The translations under genes were made by a program, and so were the position numbers. From NCBI GenBank assembly GCA_028714095.1, contig JAQTMY010000001.1:445172-509171 (forward strand): DNA of 64,000 nucleotides, written 5' to 3'. The DNA comes from Candidatus Nanoarchaeia archaeon (GTDB lineage: Archaea; Nanobdellota; Nanobdellia; SCGC-AAA011-G17; JACPNG01). Shown here in pieces: positions 41,649-51,297 of this stretch; position 1 is the stretch's first letter, and the number at the start of each line of letters is the position of its first letter. The notes below the pieces were generated by a model. The model was not told the DNA's origin and did not search any database. It was given only the letters and a program-made list of their open reading frames with translations.

Positions 41649-42232
41649 GACTAAGCGAATACAGAAAACCAGAACATGAAATAAATAATATCTTTATAGA
41701 AAGATGGTCTCCTAGGGCAATGTCTGGTGAAATTCTCTCTGAGGATGAAATAATGTCCTTATTTGAGGCCGCGAGATGGGCTCCATCTTCTTATAATAAT
41801 CAGCCTTGGAAATTTGTTTATGCCAGGAAGAATACAGAATATTGGGATAAATTCTTTAATTTACTTATTGATTTTAATAAAAGTTGGGTAAAGGATGCAG
41901 CATTGTTAATATTAATTATTTCAAAAAGAAATTTTGAGTATAATAATAAACCTTCAGTATCTCATTCTTTTGATACAGGGGCTGCATGGCAAAACCTAGC
42001 ATTGCAGGGTTCAATAAATGGGTTGGTTGTACATGCAATGGAAGGATTTGACTACGAAAAAGCAAAACAATTATTTAAGATTCCTGATGACTATAAAATT
42101 GAAGCAATGATTGCAGTTGGTAAACCTGGAAAAAAAGAAAACTTGCCTAAAGAATTACAGGGAAGAGAATCCCCTTCTTCGAGAAAAAAGATAGGTAATT
42201 TTGTTTCAGAAGGAAACTTTATTCAACAGTGA
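41645..42232 (+). CDS. Nitroreductase-family FMN oxidoreductase
   Basis: 195 aa. FMN-binding features RWSPRAMSGE at the N-terminus, AARWAPSSYNNQPWKF, GAAWQNLALQGSINGLVVHAM and IAVGKPGKKENLP. Likely an NAD(P)H-dependent flavoprotein. The 4-bp overlap with sod and common operator link it to oxidative stress defence. Its end overlaps the convergent glmS stop by 14 bp. Substrate unknown. Confidence 0.88.
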   Translation: MRLSEYRKPEHEINNIFIERWSPRAMSGEILSEDEIMSLFEAARWAPSSYNNQPWKFVYARKNTEYWDKFFNLLIDFNKSWVKDAALLILIISKRNFEYNNKPSVSHSFDTGAAWQNLALQGSINGLVVHAMEGFDYEKAKQLFKIPDDYKIEAMIAVGKPGKKENLPKELQGRESPSSRKKIGNFVSEGNFIQQ

Positions 42233-44012
42233 CGGACTTTGCCAAATTTCTTGGCTTGTCAGGATCGATTCCTTTTAGGTCAGCAATATAATAAGATAAT
42301 AATTGTAATGGAATTACATTTAAGATTGGACTTAACTCCTCTTTTGTAAAAGGAACATAAATAATTTCATCAGAAACCTCTTCTAACTCTCTGTCATTGG
42401 TTACAATAATTATCTTTCCGCCCCTTGATTTAATTTCTTCTATATTACTCAAGCATTTCTTAGTTAAGTTGTCTTTATTTAAAACAAAAATGACTGGAAA
42501 ACCATTTTCAATTAAGGCAATAGGCCCATGCTTCATCTCAGCAGTTGGATAGCCTTCTGCATGTATATAAGAAATTTCTTTTAGTTTTAATGCTCCCTCT
42601 AATGCTACAGGAAAGTTAATTCCTCTCCCAAGAAACAAAAACGCCTTGCTCTCTTTTAAATCATCAGCTATCTTTCTTATCTTTTCAGAGTCGTTAAAAA
42701 TCATCCTTGCCTTTTCAGGCAGCCTACTTATCTCTTCAATCAAAGAATGATCTATTTTATTCCCTTTTTCCTGCTCAATGTATAATGAAAATAATAAGAT
42801 TGCCAAAACCTGTCCAGTAAATGCTTTTGTACTTGCTACTCCTATCTCAGGTCCAGAATGCAGATAAATTCCAGAATCTACCTCTCTTGATATTGTAGAA
42901 CCGACAACATTGACTATCCCGAGTGTTTTTGCTTTTTTTGATTTTGCCTCATTTATTGCAGCTAGAGTATCTGCAGTTTCTCCAGACTGCGATATTGCAA
43001 TAACCAAATCATATTCTTGAACAATTGGATTTCTATACCTGAACTCAGACGCATAATCTACCTCTACAGGAATTCTGTTTATTTTTTCAATAATATATTT
43101 TCCAATTAAAGCAGAATGCCAGCTTGTCCCGCAGGCAATAAATATTATTCTCTTTATTGATCTAGTATCCAGATTTAAACTAAGCTTAATGTTCTCATCT
43201 TTTATTCTTCCTCTTAATGTATTTTCCAAAGCCTCTGGTTGCTCAAATATTTCTTTAAGCATAAAGTGTTTAAATCCTTTTTTTTCTATTTGACCAATAT
43301 CCCATTTGATTTCATGAACTTTTTTATCAATCCCATTCCCATAGACATCCCTTATGTTATAATCTTCTTTTGTTATTGTAGCAACCTCGTTGTCATCAAG
43401 ATAAATAACTTTTTTAGTATGCTCCAGTATTCCTGCAGCGTCAGAACAGACAAACATTTCATTATCACCTACCCCTACTATCAGGGGAGAACCTCTTCTT
43501 GCAGCAACAATCTTGTTTTCATTTTTCTTCATAACTGCCAGACCAAAAGTCCCATCAACACATCTTAAGGCGTTTATAGTAGCCTCGGTCAAATCTCCCT
43601 GGTAAAAATCCTCTATTAAATGTGCAATTACCTCAGAATCAGTATTGGAAATGAAACTATGGCCTTTTTTCTTAAGAATCTCTCTTAAGCCAACATAATT
43701 TTCTATTATTCCATTGTGGACTATGGCAATTTCTTTTTTACAATCCAGATGCGGATGAGCATTAATCTCATTAGGCACTCCGTGAGTAGCCCATCTTGTG
43801 TGGGCAATCCCAACATCCCCTTTAAGATTCTCCAAATCATCACTTTTTTCTAATTCAGATATCCTGCCGCTTCTCTTGATAACTTTTAATTCCTGCCCGT
43901 TGTTTATGCATAATCCCGCACTGTCATATCCCCTGTATTCCAATATTTTAAGTCCTTTAATCAGCAAAGGTACTATTTCCTTGTCTCCTATATAAGAAAT
44001 GATCCCGCACAT
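42219..44012 (-). CDS. glmS: Glutamine-fructose-6-phosphate aminotransferase (GlmS)
   Basis: Makes glucosamine-6-phosphate for amino-sugar synthesis. N-terminal glutaminase with Cys2 (MCGIISYIGDKEIVPLL), HTRWATHG and HNGIIENYVGL; then two SIS domains with CGTSWHSALIGKYI, ISQSGETADTLAAI, GVASTKAFTGQ and the C-terminal KSVTVE. Length 597 aa is normal. First ATG gives Cys2 as nucleophile after Met removal. Leaderless-type promoter shared with the divergent DUF362 gene. Confidence 0.98.
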   Translation of the reverse strand: MCGIISYIGDKEIVPLLIKGLKILEYRGYDSAGLCINNGQELKVIKRSGRISELEKSDDLENLKGDVGIAHTRWATHGVPNEINAHPHLDCKKEIAIVHNGIIENYVGLREILKKKGHSFISNTDSEVIAHLIEDFYQGDLTEATINALRCVDGTFGLAVMKKNENKIVAARRGSPLIVGVGDNEMFVCSDAAGILEHTKKVIYLDDNEVATITKEDYNIRDVYGNGIDKKVHEIKWDIGQIEKKGFKHFMLKEIFEQPEALENTLRGRIKDENIKLSLNLDTRSIKRIIFIACGTSWHSALIGKYIIEKINRIPVEVDYASEFRYRNPIVQEYDLVIAISQSGETADTLAAINEAKSKKAKTLGIVNVVGSTISREVDSGIYLHSGPEIGVASTKAFTGQVLAILLFSLYIEQEKGNKIDHSLIEEISRLPEKARMIFNDSEKIRKIADDLKESKAFLFLGRGINFPVALEGALKLKEISYIHAEGYPTAEMKHGPIALIENGFPVIFVLNKDNLTKKCLSNIEEIKSRGGKIIIVTNDRELEEVSDEIIYVPFTKEELSPILNVIPLQLLSYYIADLKGIDPDKPRNLAKSVTVE

Positions 44013-44109
44013 AGTAAAGTTAAGGAAAAATACTTATTTTAATCTTCCAGTCCCACTCTCAAGGACTAAAATCAAAATCCTTAAATACTTAAAATTTAAT
44101 TTATTAAAA

Positions 44110-45210
44110 ATGGTTTATGTAAAGATTATTCCTTGTGACTCTTACAAACAATCCAATGTTGATAAGGCAGTAAGGATAGCTCTGAAAGATTTTGAAATTA
44201 AAAAAAATAAGACTGTTTTTATAAAACCAAATTTATTGGGGGCCTATAGAAAAGGTTTCATTGTCATAACTAATCCTTCTGTAGTGGAGGCTATTTGTAA
44301 AATTTTATCCAAAAACAAAAATAAAATTATTATTGGAGATTCTTCTTTCCAGAATACCGAACTTGCAATCCAGAAATCTGGACTTAAGGAAGTAGCAAAA
44401 AAATACAATGCTAAATTAATTAATCTTGAAAGAACCGAATTTATTAATATTAAAATCCCAAAAGGTAAAATTCTAAAAGAGGTACTTTTACCAAAAGTTG
44501 TTCTGGATGTTGACTATATAATTAATGTTCCAAAACTTAAAACTCATTCTTTGATGAAACTTACATGCGGAATAAAAAATATGTTTGGTATTATCCCCGG
44601 AGTTAAAAAACAAGGGCTTCATAACTTTGCCCCAACCGAAGAGAAGTTTGCCCAGATGCTCCTTGATTTAAATTCTGTTGTAAAGCCAAACTTTACAATT
44701 GTAGATGCAGTTATTGGTATGGAAGGAGAGGGACCTGCAGCAGGAGAGGCAAGACCTACAGGTTTAATTCTTGCATCAGATTCCCAGTTTGCTGTTGATT
44801 TAATTGCATGCGATATAATCGGATGGGATAGAAAATCTGTACCAACAAACCGGTTAGCCTTAGAACAAAAATTAGTGGATGAAAAAATAGATATAATAGG
44901 GAGGGTTCCAAAAATTCCATATAAAAAACCCTCTTCACTTCCTGTCAAAGGCATCCTCAACTTTGTAATGAATAGAATCCCTCAGTCTAGGATTACCCTT
45001 TATAATGAAAAATGTATAAAATGTGGAGCCTGTAGGAGGGGTTGTCCAATGGGTGCAATAACCTTAAAGCCCTATCCAGTGATAGATACAAAAAAATGTA
45101 TAAGGTGTTTTTGTTGTTTAGAGGTCTGCCCAGAGCATGCATTATATCTGAAACCCCCAGTATCCAGAAAGTTTATTGATTGGATCAGAAAAAAAATGGC
45201 TCGTATTTAA
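44110..45210 (+). CDS. DUF362 protein with C-terminal 2[4Fe-4S] ferredoxin domain
   Basis: 366 aa from the ATG at 44110; the ORF track begins 37 codons earlier, overlapping glmS. The DUF362 domain has VFIKPNLLG, KTHSLMKLTCGIKNMFGIIPG and DAVIGMEGEGPAAG; then CIKCGACRRGCPMGAI and CIRCFCCLEVCPEHAL carry eight Fe-S cysteines. Members act in electron transfer or as uncharacterised Fe-S enzymes. TATA-like TTTAATTTATT precedes the start. It converges on the RelA/SpoT gene with 4 bp overlap. Confidence 0.88.
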   Translation: MVYVKIIPCDSYKQSNVDKAVRIALKDFEIKKNKTVFIKPNLLGAYRKGFIVITNPSVVEAICKILSKNKNKIIIGDSSFQNTELAIQKSGLKEVAKKYNAKLINLERTEFINIKIPKGKILKEVLLPKVVLDVDYIINVPKLKTHSLMKLTCGIKNMFGIIPGVKKQGLHNFAPTEEKFAQMLLDLNSVVKPNFTIVDAVIGMEGEGPAAGEARPTGLILASDSQFAVDLIACDIIGWDRKSVPTNRLALEQKLVDEKIDIIGRVPKIPYKKPSSLPVKGILNFVMNRIPQSRITLYNEKCIKCGACRRGCPMGAITLKPYPVIDTKKCIRCFCCLEVCPEHALYLKPPVSRKFIDWIRKKMARI

Positions 45211-47099
45211 TCTTCATTTAACCATATAATACTTACTCCTTTAATTCTTTTTATTCTTGAAATCATTTCCTTAAGATGTTCTAAATCTTCAAATTCCATT
45301 GTAAGTGTTATCTCTGCATCTTTTATTTTTAATAACTTGCTTGTTGCTCTGATTATGTTTGTTCCTGTTGCAGAAACAGTATTGATAATATCAGCAAGAA
45401 TTCCTACTCTGTCTATACAGTTTATTCCTAAGGTAAGTTTGAAGTTTTTCAGATTGTTCCACTCAGCCTCGCATTTTTTATTTTTGGGTTTGTCTTTCAT
45501 AGTCGGACAGTCAGCCCTGTGCAAAATATATCTTGTTCCTGATTTGTATGCTATAATCTCATAAGGAGGTAGGGGATTGCAGCATCTCGCAATTCTTGGT
45601 TTCAAATCCTTGCCTTTTATTGAGATTAAGGATGTAACCTCTCTTTCCTCTTTCTTCTTTGGTTCTTTGATCAGAGTTACCTTCTGTTTTAGGTTAAGGA
45701 ACCTTTTTATTTTGGCTATTGCTTTACTGGTCTTTACAATTTTAAGCCAGTCTCTCTTTGGAGTTGCATCTTTTTGGGTTAATATCTTTATTATATCCCC
45801 ATGCTTTAGCTCATGCCTCAGAGATACAATTCTTCCATTGACAATTGCCCCAGTGCATTTATCTCCCAAATCAGAATGAATTGCATAAGCAAAATCTATT
45901 GGGGTTGAGCCTTTGGGCAAAGCAATGACTTCTGTAGTTGGAGTAAAAACATAAATCTCATCCTCAAAAAATTCTTCTTTCAAAAACTCCCTGAATTCTT
46001 TTGGGGAAATCTTCTCCTTGCCTAATCCCAATAAATCCCTAACCCATGAAAGTTTTTTGTCAAAGCCCTTATCTTTTATTTTTGTTCCTTTGTATTTCCA
46101 GTGAGCAGCAATTCCCTCTTCTGCAACCCTGTCCATGTAGCTTGTTCTTATCTGGAATTCTACCGGCTGGTTCAGGGCCATTACAGCCGTATGCAGGCTT
46201 TGATACATGTTCTTTTTGGGAACAGCAATATAATCATCAAACTCTCCGGGGATTGGAGGCCATTCATTATGGATTATCCCCAAGATTTCATAGCAGTTTT
46301 TTACAGTGTCTGTAACAATTCTTATTCCGATAAGATCATAGATTTCATTAAAGTTCCTGTTCTTTTGAATCATTTTTTTGTATAAACTATAGATGTGTTT
46401 TGATCTCCCAAACATTTTGGAATCTATCCCTCTTTCCTTTAATTTCTTTTCAATGATGCCTTTAATTTTTTTGATTTCCGCCTCCCTCTCCTTTGATGGA
46501 GTTAATTTTTTATCAAATTTTTCATACATCTCAGGATTTAATACCTTAAAGGACAGATCCTCAAGTTCAGCCTTTATTGCAAACATCCCCATTCTTGATG
46601 CAAGCGGAGCATAAAAATCAAGAGTTACTTGTGCAATCTTTTTTTGTTTTTCCTCAGGCAGATAATCAATTGTACGCATATTGTGTAATTTATCTGCTAA
46701 TTTAATTATAATAACTCTAAGATCTCTGGATGTAGTAATAAATAATTTTCTTAGGGATTCAGTATCTCTGGTTTTTTCATACTTAAATCTCTTTAACTTT
46801 GTTAACCCATCTACTAAATTTTTAACATCTTCCCCAAAATCTTTGCTGATTTCATCTAATGAAATACTGGTGTCTTCCACAATATCATGTAATAAAGCAG
46901 CAACGATGCTTTCTATATCAACTTCTAATCCTGCAAGAATGTAAGCAACGTTCAGGGGGTGTTGTATATAAGGTTCTCCAGACTCTCTGCTAATACCCTT
47001 GTGATATTTTTCCGCAAACTCATATGCTTTTTTAATTAGTTCAATGTCGGCTTCCTTATCATATTCCTGCACTTTTTTTATAAGATCTTTTATTTCCAT
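45207..47099 (-). CDS. Long RelA/SpoT homologue ((p)ppGpp synthetase/hydrolase)
   Basis: 630 aa with the full bacterial layout. HD hydrolase: YIQHPLNVAYIL, LLHDIVEDT (about 68-76), DKLHNMRTI. Synthetase: GRSKHIYSLYKKM, then GEFDDYIAVPKKNMYQSLHT (about 288-307) and FQIRTSYMDRVAEEG. TGS domain (VFTPTTEVIALPKGSTPIDFAYAIHSDLG), conserved-Cys domain (ARCCNPLPPYEI ... HRADCP) and C-terminal ACT. The synthetase has the EFDD sequence of RelA-type enzymes rather than the RxKD of bifunctional Rel/SpoT. Long RSH proteins are uncommon in archaea. Confidence 0.95.
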   Translation of the reverse strand: MEIKDLIKKVQEYDKEADIELIKKAYEFAEKYHKGISRESGEPYIQHPLNVAYILAGLEVDIESIVAALLHDIVEDTSISLDEISKDFGEDVKNLVDGLTKLKRFKYEKTRDTESLRKLFITTSRDLRVIIIKLADKLHNMRTIDYLPEEKQKKIAQVTLDFYAPLASRMGMFAIKAELEDLSFKVLNPEMYEKFDKKLTPSKEREAEIKKIKGIIEKKLKERGIDSKMFGRSKHIYSLYKKMIQKNRNFNEIYDLIGIRIVTDTVKNCYEILGIIHNEWPPIPGEFDDYIAVPKKNMYQSLHTAVMALNQPVEFQIRTSYMDRVAEEGIAAHWKYKGTKIKDKGFDKKLSWVRDLLGLGKEKISPKEFREFLKEEFFEDEIYVFTPTTEVIALPKGSTPIDFAYAIHSDLGDKCTGAIVNGRIVSLRHELKHGDIIKILTQKDATPKRDWLKIVKTSKAIAKIKRFLNLKQKVTLIKEPKKKEEREVTSLISIKGKDLKPRIARCCNPLPPYEIIAYKSGTRYILHRADCPTMKDKPKNKKCEAEWNNLKNFKLTLGINCIDRVGILADIINTVSATGTNIIRATSKLLKIKDAEITLTMEFEDLEHLKEMISRIKRIKGVSIIWLNED

Positions 47100-47140
47100 A
47101 TTTAATAAAAAAGATAAGAAATTAATAAAGTTAACCTAAA

Positions 47141-47380
47141 CTAATACCTATAGATAATCCTCGTTATTACGTCATTATAGGACACCCACCCAAGCAGGAT
47201 TCCGGCACTTACGAGAAGAACCACAAGCAAAATTATCAGTACCTTTAATCCAAATACAACCTGACTAAGTTGTTTATTTGTTTTTTCTAAATGGGTTTGG
47301 GAAAATCCATATAGGACTGACCCGTCTTTATCTTTGTATTGAATTCCAGTCTGCTCAGAAGGCTTTTTTTGCTCAGCCAT
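47141..47380 (-). CDS. Small membrane protein (79 aa)
   Basis: Start at the third Met (MAEQKKPSEQTGIQ), preferred because AGGTGA lies 5 nt upstream; the ORF track starts three codons earlier. N-terminal 45 residues are charged with TQHLEKTNKQLSQV-type amphipathic helix; then one membrane helix (VLIILLVVLLVSAGILLGWV) and a short tail ending YRY. No family recognised. It lies 42 bp upstream of the RSH gene and probably shares its transcript. Confidence 0.62.
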   Translation of the reverse strand: MAEQKKPSEQTGIQYKDKDGSVLYGFSQTHLEKTNKQLSQVVFGLKVLIILLVVLLVSAGILLGWVSYNDVITRIIYRY

Positions 47381-47480
47381 TAACATCACCTACTAAAAGA
47401 TTATTTATGCGGTTTTTAAAGTTTTATATTCCTCAAAGTAGTTAGTAAGCTATATAAATCTAGATTTAGAGATGCTAACC

Positions 47481-48518
47481 ATGAAAATTTATATAAAAAC
47501 CTTTGGCTGTGCATTGAATAAGGCAGATAGCTCTTTTATGGCAAATTTCTTGAAAGACCATAATTTTCTGATGGTTGGTAGCCAAGAAGAGGCAGACTAT
47601 GTTATTGTAAATTCATGTGGAGTTAAATCCAGAACTCAGGATAGGGTTTTAAGTTATGTTAAAAAGATAAAGAGTTCAGGAAAAAAGGTTTATGTTGGAG
47701 GTTGTCTGCCAAAAATGCTAAAAGGAAAAATAGATGCAGACGGACTTTTTGATACTAATTCTATAACTAAGTTATTAGATATTCTTAATGGTGAAAAAGT
47801 AATATTTTCAGATGTTAAGGAAGATAAACTAAATATCTCTCCGGAAAAAGATCTAGCCATAATCCCTATTGCAGAAGGTTGTTTAAACAGATGTAATTAT
47901 TGTTCTGTTAAAAACATCAGAGGAAATTTAAAATCTTATCCAAAAGAAAAAATAATCAATAAAATAAAAGAGGTTTTGGCAAAAGGCGTAGATAAAATTT
48001 ATTTAACCGCTCAAGATACTGGTTGTTATGGCAAAGACATTAATGAAGATTTAATATCCTTGCTTAAAGAAATTATAAAATTAAAAGGGAATTTTAAAAT
48101 CAGATTGGGCATGGCAAATCCTGAGTATATATTGCCAATAGCTGAAGACCTTGTTGAAATCTATAAAGCGGATAAGATGATAAAATTTATTCATATCCCG
48201 ATTCAGTCTGGATCTGACAAGGTCCTTAAGGAAATGAACCGAAATTATAAGGTAAAGGAATTCATAAGACTAGTTAAACTATTTAGAAAAAATATTAAAG
48301 ATATAACAATTTCTACAGATATCATAGTTGGTTATCCGACAGAAACAGATGAGGATTTTGAAAAAACTCTAGAGTTTATAGAAAAAATAAAACCCGAGGT
48401 TGTAAATCTTTCTAAATTTACCCCAAGACCAAATACTCCTGCGTCTAGACTAAAACAACTAAGTTCAGAAACAATAAAAGAAAGATCAAAAAAAATAAGT
48501 GAAAAAATTAAGGTTTGA
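47481..48518 (+). CDS. MtaB/CDKAL1-type t6A methylthiotransferase (radical SAM)
   Basis: Methylthiolates t6A37 in tRNA to ms2t6A. 345 aa from the ATG at 47481. N-terminal UPF0004 domain with three cysteines (FGCALNKAD, VNSCGVKS, VGGCLP), then the radical SAM core CLNRCNYCSVKNIRG near 137 and substrate-shaping TAQDTGCYGKDIN. The C-terminal TRAM domain usual in this family is missing; the protein ends after SEKIKV. Works downstream of Kae1. Overlaps the convergent TrmB gene by 11 bp. Confidence 0.9.
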   Translation: MKIYIKTFGCALNKADSSFMANFLKDHNFLMVGSQEEADYVIVNSCGVKSRTQDRVLSYVKKIKSSGKKVYVGGCLPKMLKGKIDADGLFDTNSITKLLDILNGEKVIFSDVKEDKLNISPEKDLAIIPIAEGCLNRCNYCSVKNIRGNLKSYPKEKIINKIKEVLAKGVDKIYLTAQDTGCYGKDINEDLISLLKEIIKLKGNFKIRLGMANPEYILPIAEDLVEIYKADKMIKFIHIPIQSGSDKVLKEMNRNYKVKEFIRLVKLFRKNIKDITISTDIIVGYPTETDEDFEKTLEFIEKIKPEVVNLSKFTPRPNTPASRLKQLSSETIKERSKKISEKIKV

Positions 48519-49332
48519 TAGTAATCTTATCAGCAGGTTTCATCTCTTTCCATGCAACACCGAAAAGATTGTTCAGGGCAGAAGCAAAGAAAGGAGTATT
48601 TATCCACACACCAACATCGTAGGTTGGGTGGACTGAAGAATCATCCAGCACCATAAATACCAAATCTTTGTCATCAACTATGCAGAATCTTGCATTAATG
48701 TTTTTTGAATCTCTTACTTCTGCAACTTTTGACAAATCTTTTAATATTGGCAGTGTTTCCTTTGTGATTGGTGCTGCAATCTTTATTGCAACCCCTTTTT
48801 TCTTTAGCCTTTCCATTTCGTTCTTTAATGCATCGAATTTTCTCAATAATCCCTTAGAGGAAGTTATAAGGGTTATGTTTTTTTCTGCGTTCTTTATCAT
48901 TAATTCCAAATGAGTGTAGATGTTATGTCTGCCTCTTATTGCTCCTGATAAATCAGTAGGCTCAACAAACTCAACTCCGTCTTTGTGTAGGGATGTAAGT
49001 TCCTTCAAAACCGGAGTTCCTTTAAGGCCATCTAACTTTTTGATGTCTTCATCAGACCTTATCCTGACATTTTTCTTTACTCTGTCAACAACTTCACCAG
49101 GATCAACAGCTAAGTATTTGATTGGTTTTCCTAGTTTCATAACTACGAAACCTTTTTTCTCTAAGGATTCCAGAACATCGTATGCTCTTGATCTTGGAAC
49201 ATTACCTATCTCAGATAATTCTCCTGCTGTTGAAATTCCTCTTGACAACAATGCTGTCCATATCCTTGCTTCGTATAAGTTTAAGTTGAAAGCTCTTCTG
49301 AGCTTGCTCAAAAACTCCTCTTTAACAATCAT
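48508..49332 (-). CDS. TrmB-family sugar-type transcriptional regulator
   Basis: 274 aa. N-terminal winged HTH LNLYEARIWTALLSRGISTAGELSEIGNVPRSRAYDVLESLEKKGFV (residues 18-64) with a linker KPIKYLAVDPGEVVDRVKKNV, then a phospholipase-D-like sensor domain (KNITLITSSKGLLRKFD, AVEVRDSKNINARFCIVDDKDLVFM). It is the archaeal TrmB layout, whose members respond to sugars. GGAGG lies 10 nt upstream of the ATG. An inverted repeat in the leader may be its operator. Target genes are unknown. Confidence 0.9.
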   Translation of the reverse strand: MIVKEEFLSKLRRAFNLNLYEARIWTALLSRGISTAGELSEIGNVPRSRAYDVLESLEKKGFVVMKLGKPIKYLAVDPGEVVDRVKKNVRIRSDEDIKKLDGLKGTPVLKELTSLHKDGVEFVEPTDLSGAIRGRHNIYTHLELMIKNAEKNITLITSSKGLLRKFDALKNEMERLKKKGVAIKIAAPITKETLPILKDLSKVAEVRDSKNINARFCIVDDKDLVFMVLDDSSVHPTYDVGVWINTPFFASALNNLFGVAWKEMKPADKITIKP

Positions 49333-49370
49333 TAACCATCTTCCTCCTGGTATGAACCTCTTTTTTATTT

Positions 49371-49397
49371 AACCACTCAAAAGATTATATGGTGGTT
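49371..49397. promoter_or_regulatory. Inverted repeat in the TrmB gene leader
   Basis: AACCAC ... GTGGTT (6-bp arms, 15-nt spacer) lies 39-65 bp before the TrmB ATG; a TATA-like GTTTATATACTC is near 49445. Could be an autoregulatory site. The sequence differs from the Pyrococcus TrmB box. Confidence 0.35.
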
Positions 49398-49502
49398 TTA
49401 CACTCTGAGTTAATACAGTTTATGTTAAAACTAATAAAACTAGAGTATATAAACATTTTTATTTTTTAACGGCTATTTTAAAAATTTACTACTTTGAAAG
49501 TG

Positions 49503-51260
49503 TTATATTAGAGACTTATTTTGTTTAGTGTATATTCTCTTGACATCTTCGAGGGTATTTGCATTTTTTTCTGATTTGTCATATCTTATTCTAATGACTC
49601 TCGGGAACCTTAAAGCATACCCCGAATTATATGTTGGAGACCTTTGTATTTCTTCATAGTTAACCTCAACTACAAGTTTTGGTTTTATCTCAACAACCTG
49701 AGCTTTTTGTTTTAATATTAATGGTTTTAATAGTTTTGTAAGAGATTCAAACGTAAGTTCTGAATCTTTTTCTTTTATTCCTGTCCCAACCTTACCAATA
49801 TCTAGGAATTTTTCTCCTGATATGCATGAAAGAGTAAACGAACTGAATGCAGAAGTTCTTTTTCCTTCTCCCCATTGTGCTCCCGTTATAATTAAATCTA
49901 AAGGTTCTTTAACTGGTTTTAATTTTATCCATCCATTAACATGACGTCCGGGATTGTAATCTTTTTCTATCTGTTTTCCCATCAATCCTTCATTACCTGC
50001 TTTCAATGATTCTTTGTAAAATTTTTCAACCTCTTTTGGATTTTCTGTCAGCAAGGATTTTGTCAAAATTATTTTTAGTTTTTCCTCTTTTACCATCCTC
50101 TCAAGAATTTTTCTTCTTTCAAGCTGTCCAAGATTCATCAAATTTTTTCCATTTAGGTATAAAACATCAAAAACATTTATCTCCACTGGGAAATCCTTTG
50201 CCATTTTTTCAATATCATACTTTCTTTTAATTCTTTGAGAAACATACTGGAAGGGTCTGGGTCTTTTTGTTTTTGGATCATATCCCATTAGTTCTGTATC
50301 TAAAATATAAGAATCTCCTTTGACATTCTTTTCCAGGATAGGTATTAATTCTTTGAATTGATTAGTTACTTTTTCCAACCTCCTCGTGTATATTTCATAT
50401 TTGTTTTTTCCTAACTTGTGGATCTGGCCCCTGAATCCATCTAGCTTATATTCCCAGAGAATTTTTTTGCCTAATGCCTCATATGCCTCTGAGACTGATT
50501 CAACTTTTATTGCAAGCATAGGATTAATTGGCTTGGCCAAATTGATTTGTATTTTTTTTAAAGAATCAAGTTTATTGTCTTTCAGGGCAAGAGCCACCTC
50601 AGAAAAATCATTTGAAAGATTATAGGCATGTTGTATCTTATTCATAATCTCATTGTATTCCTCTCTTGAACAATTAAGAATTATTTCCTGCTTTTCTTTA
50701 TCGTAAGAAACTTTTTTTGGGAAAAATGCCCAAAGTAGAGAATCCCTTAACGTCCCTTCTGCAACTCCTACTCTTAAAACCTCTAATAAAGTTCTTGTTA
50801 TATATCTTGCTTCAAGAGGACTAGAATTAGAATATAATTCTGAAATTAACTGAACTTTTCTATTAACTGTCCCTGCTCCCTGCATCTCAGAAAGTTTGGA
50901 AATATTTTCAAAAACCTTGTTGACAGTAAGTTTTTTGCTGAATAATGTTTTTTGTTTATTTGTTTGGATTAATTCTTCTGCAACTAAACCAAGGTCTCCT
51001 TTCTTCCTCATCAAAGAATCTATTTTTTCCATTGATGTCCCGGTTGTTTGTGCCAAGGCTTTTATTGCAATCTTTGAGGAAACTCCTATTTTTCTTTCAT
51101 CATACACAGGAAAAACACTCCCATTAAGAAGATACATCACCTGTTTAAGTGATTCTTTTGGAGTTTTTTTAATCAGGTCTGATATGGTTTCTGTTTTCTC
51201 TAACCTTTTTGCTGTTTTTTCAAGATGGTCATAACATTTAGCCAACTCTATATAATCCAT
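49503..51260 (-). CDS. lig: ATP-dependent DNA ligase
   Basis: 585 aa, archaeal DNA ligase I type. N-terminal DNA-binding domain (residues 1-240) with IAIKALAQTTG and VAEGTLRDSLLWAF; adenylation motif I EYKLDGFRGQIH with the reactive Lys near 270; motif Ia TRRLEKVTNQF; motif III ELMGYDPKTKRPRPFQ; motif V EGLMGKQIEKDYNPGRH-WIKLK; OB domain at the end. Joins Okazaki fragments. Divergent from a nitroreductase gene. Confidence 0.97.
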   Translation of the reverse strand: MDYIELAKCYDHLEKTAKRLEKTETISDLIKKTPKESLKQVMYLLNGSVFPVYDERKIGVSSKIAIKALAQTTGTSMEKIDSLMRKKGDLGLVAEELIQTNKQKTLFSKKLTVNKVFENISKLSEMQGAGTVNRKVQLISELYSNSSPLEARYITRTLLEVLRVGVAEGTLRDSLLWAFFPKKVSYDKEKQEIILNCSREEYNEIMNKIQHAYNLSNDFSEVALALKDNKLDSLKKIQINLAKPINPMLAIKVESVSEAYEALGKKILWEYKLDGFRGQIHKLGKNKYEIYTRRLEKVTNQFKELIPILEKNVKGDSYILDTELMGYDPKTKRPRPFQYVSQRIKRKYDIEKMAKDFPVEINVFDVLYLNGKNLMNLGQLERRKILERMVKEEKLKIILTKSLLTENPKEVEKFYKESLKAGNEGLMGKQIEKDYNPGRHVNGWIKLKPVKEPLDLIITGAQWGEGKRTSAFSSFTLSCISGEKFLDIGKVGTGIKEKDSELTFESLTKLLKPLILKQKAQVVEIKPKLVVEVNYEEIQRSPTYNSGYALRFPRVIRIRYDKSEKNANTLEDVKRIYTKQNKSLI

Positions 51261-51297
51261 AAAAGTTATAAATACCTCTTACATTTAAATTTTTTGT

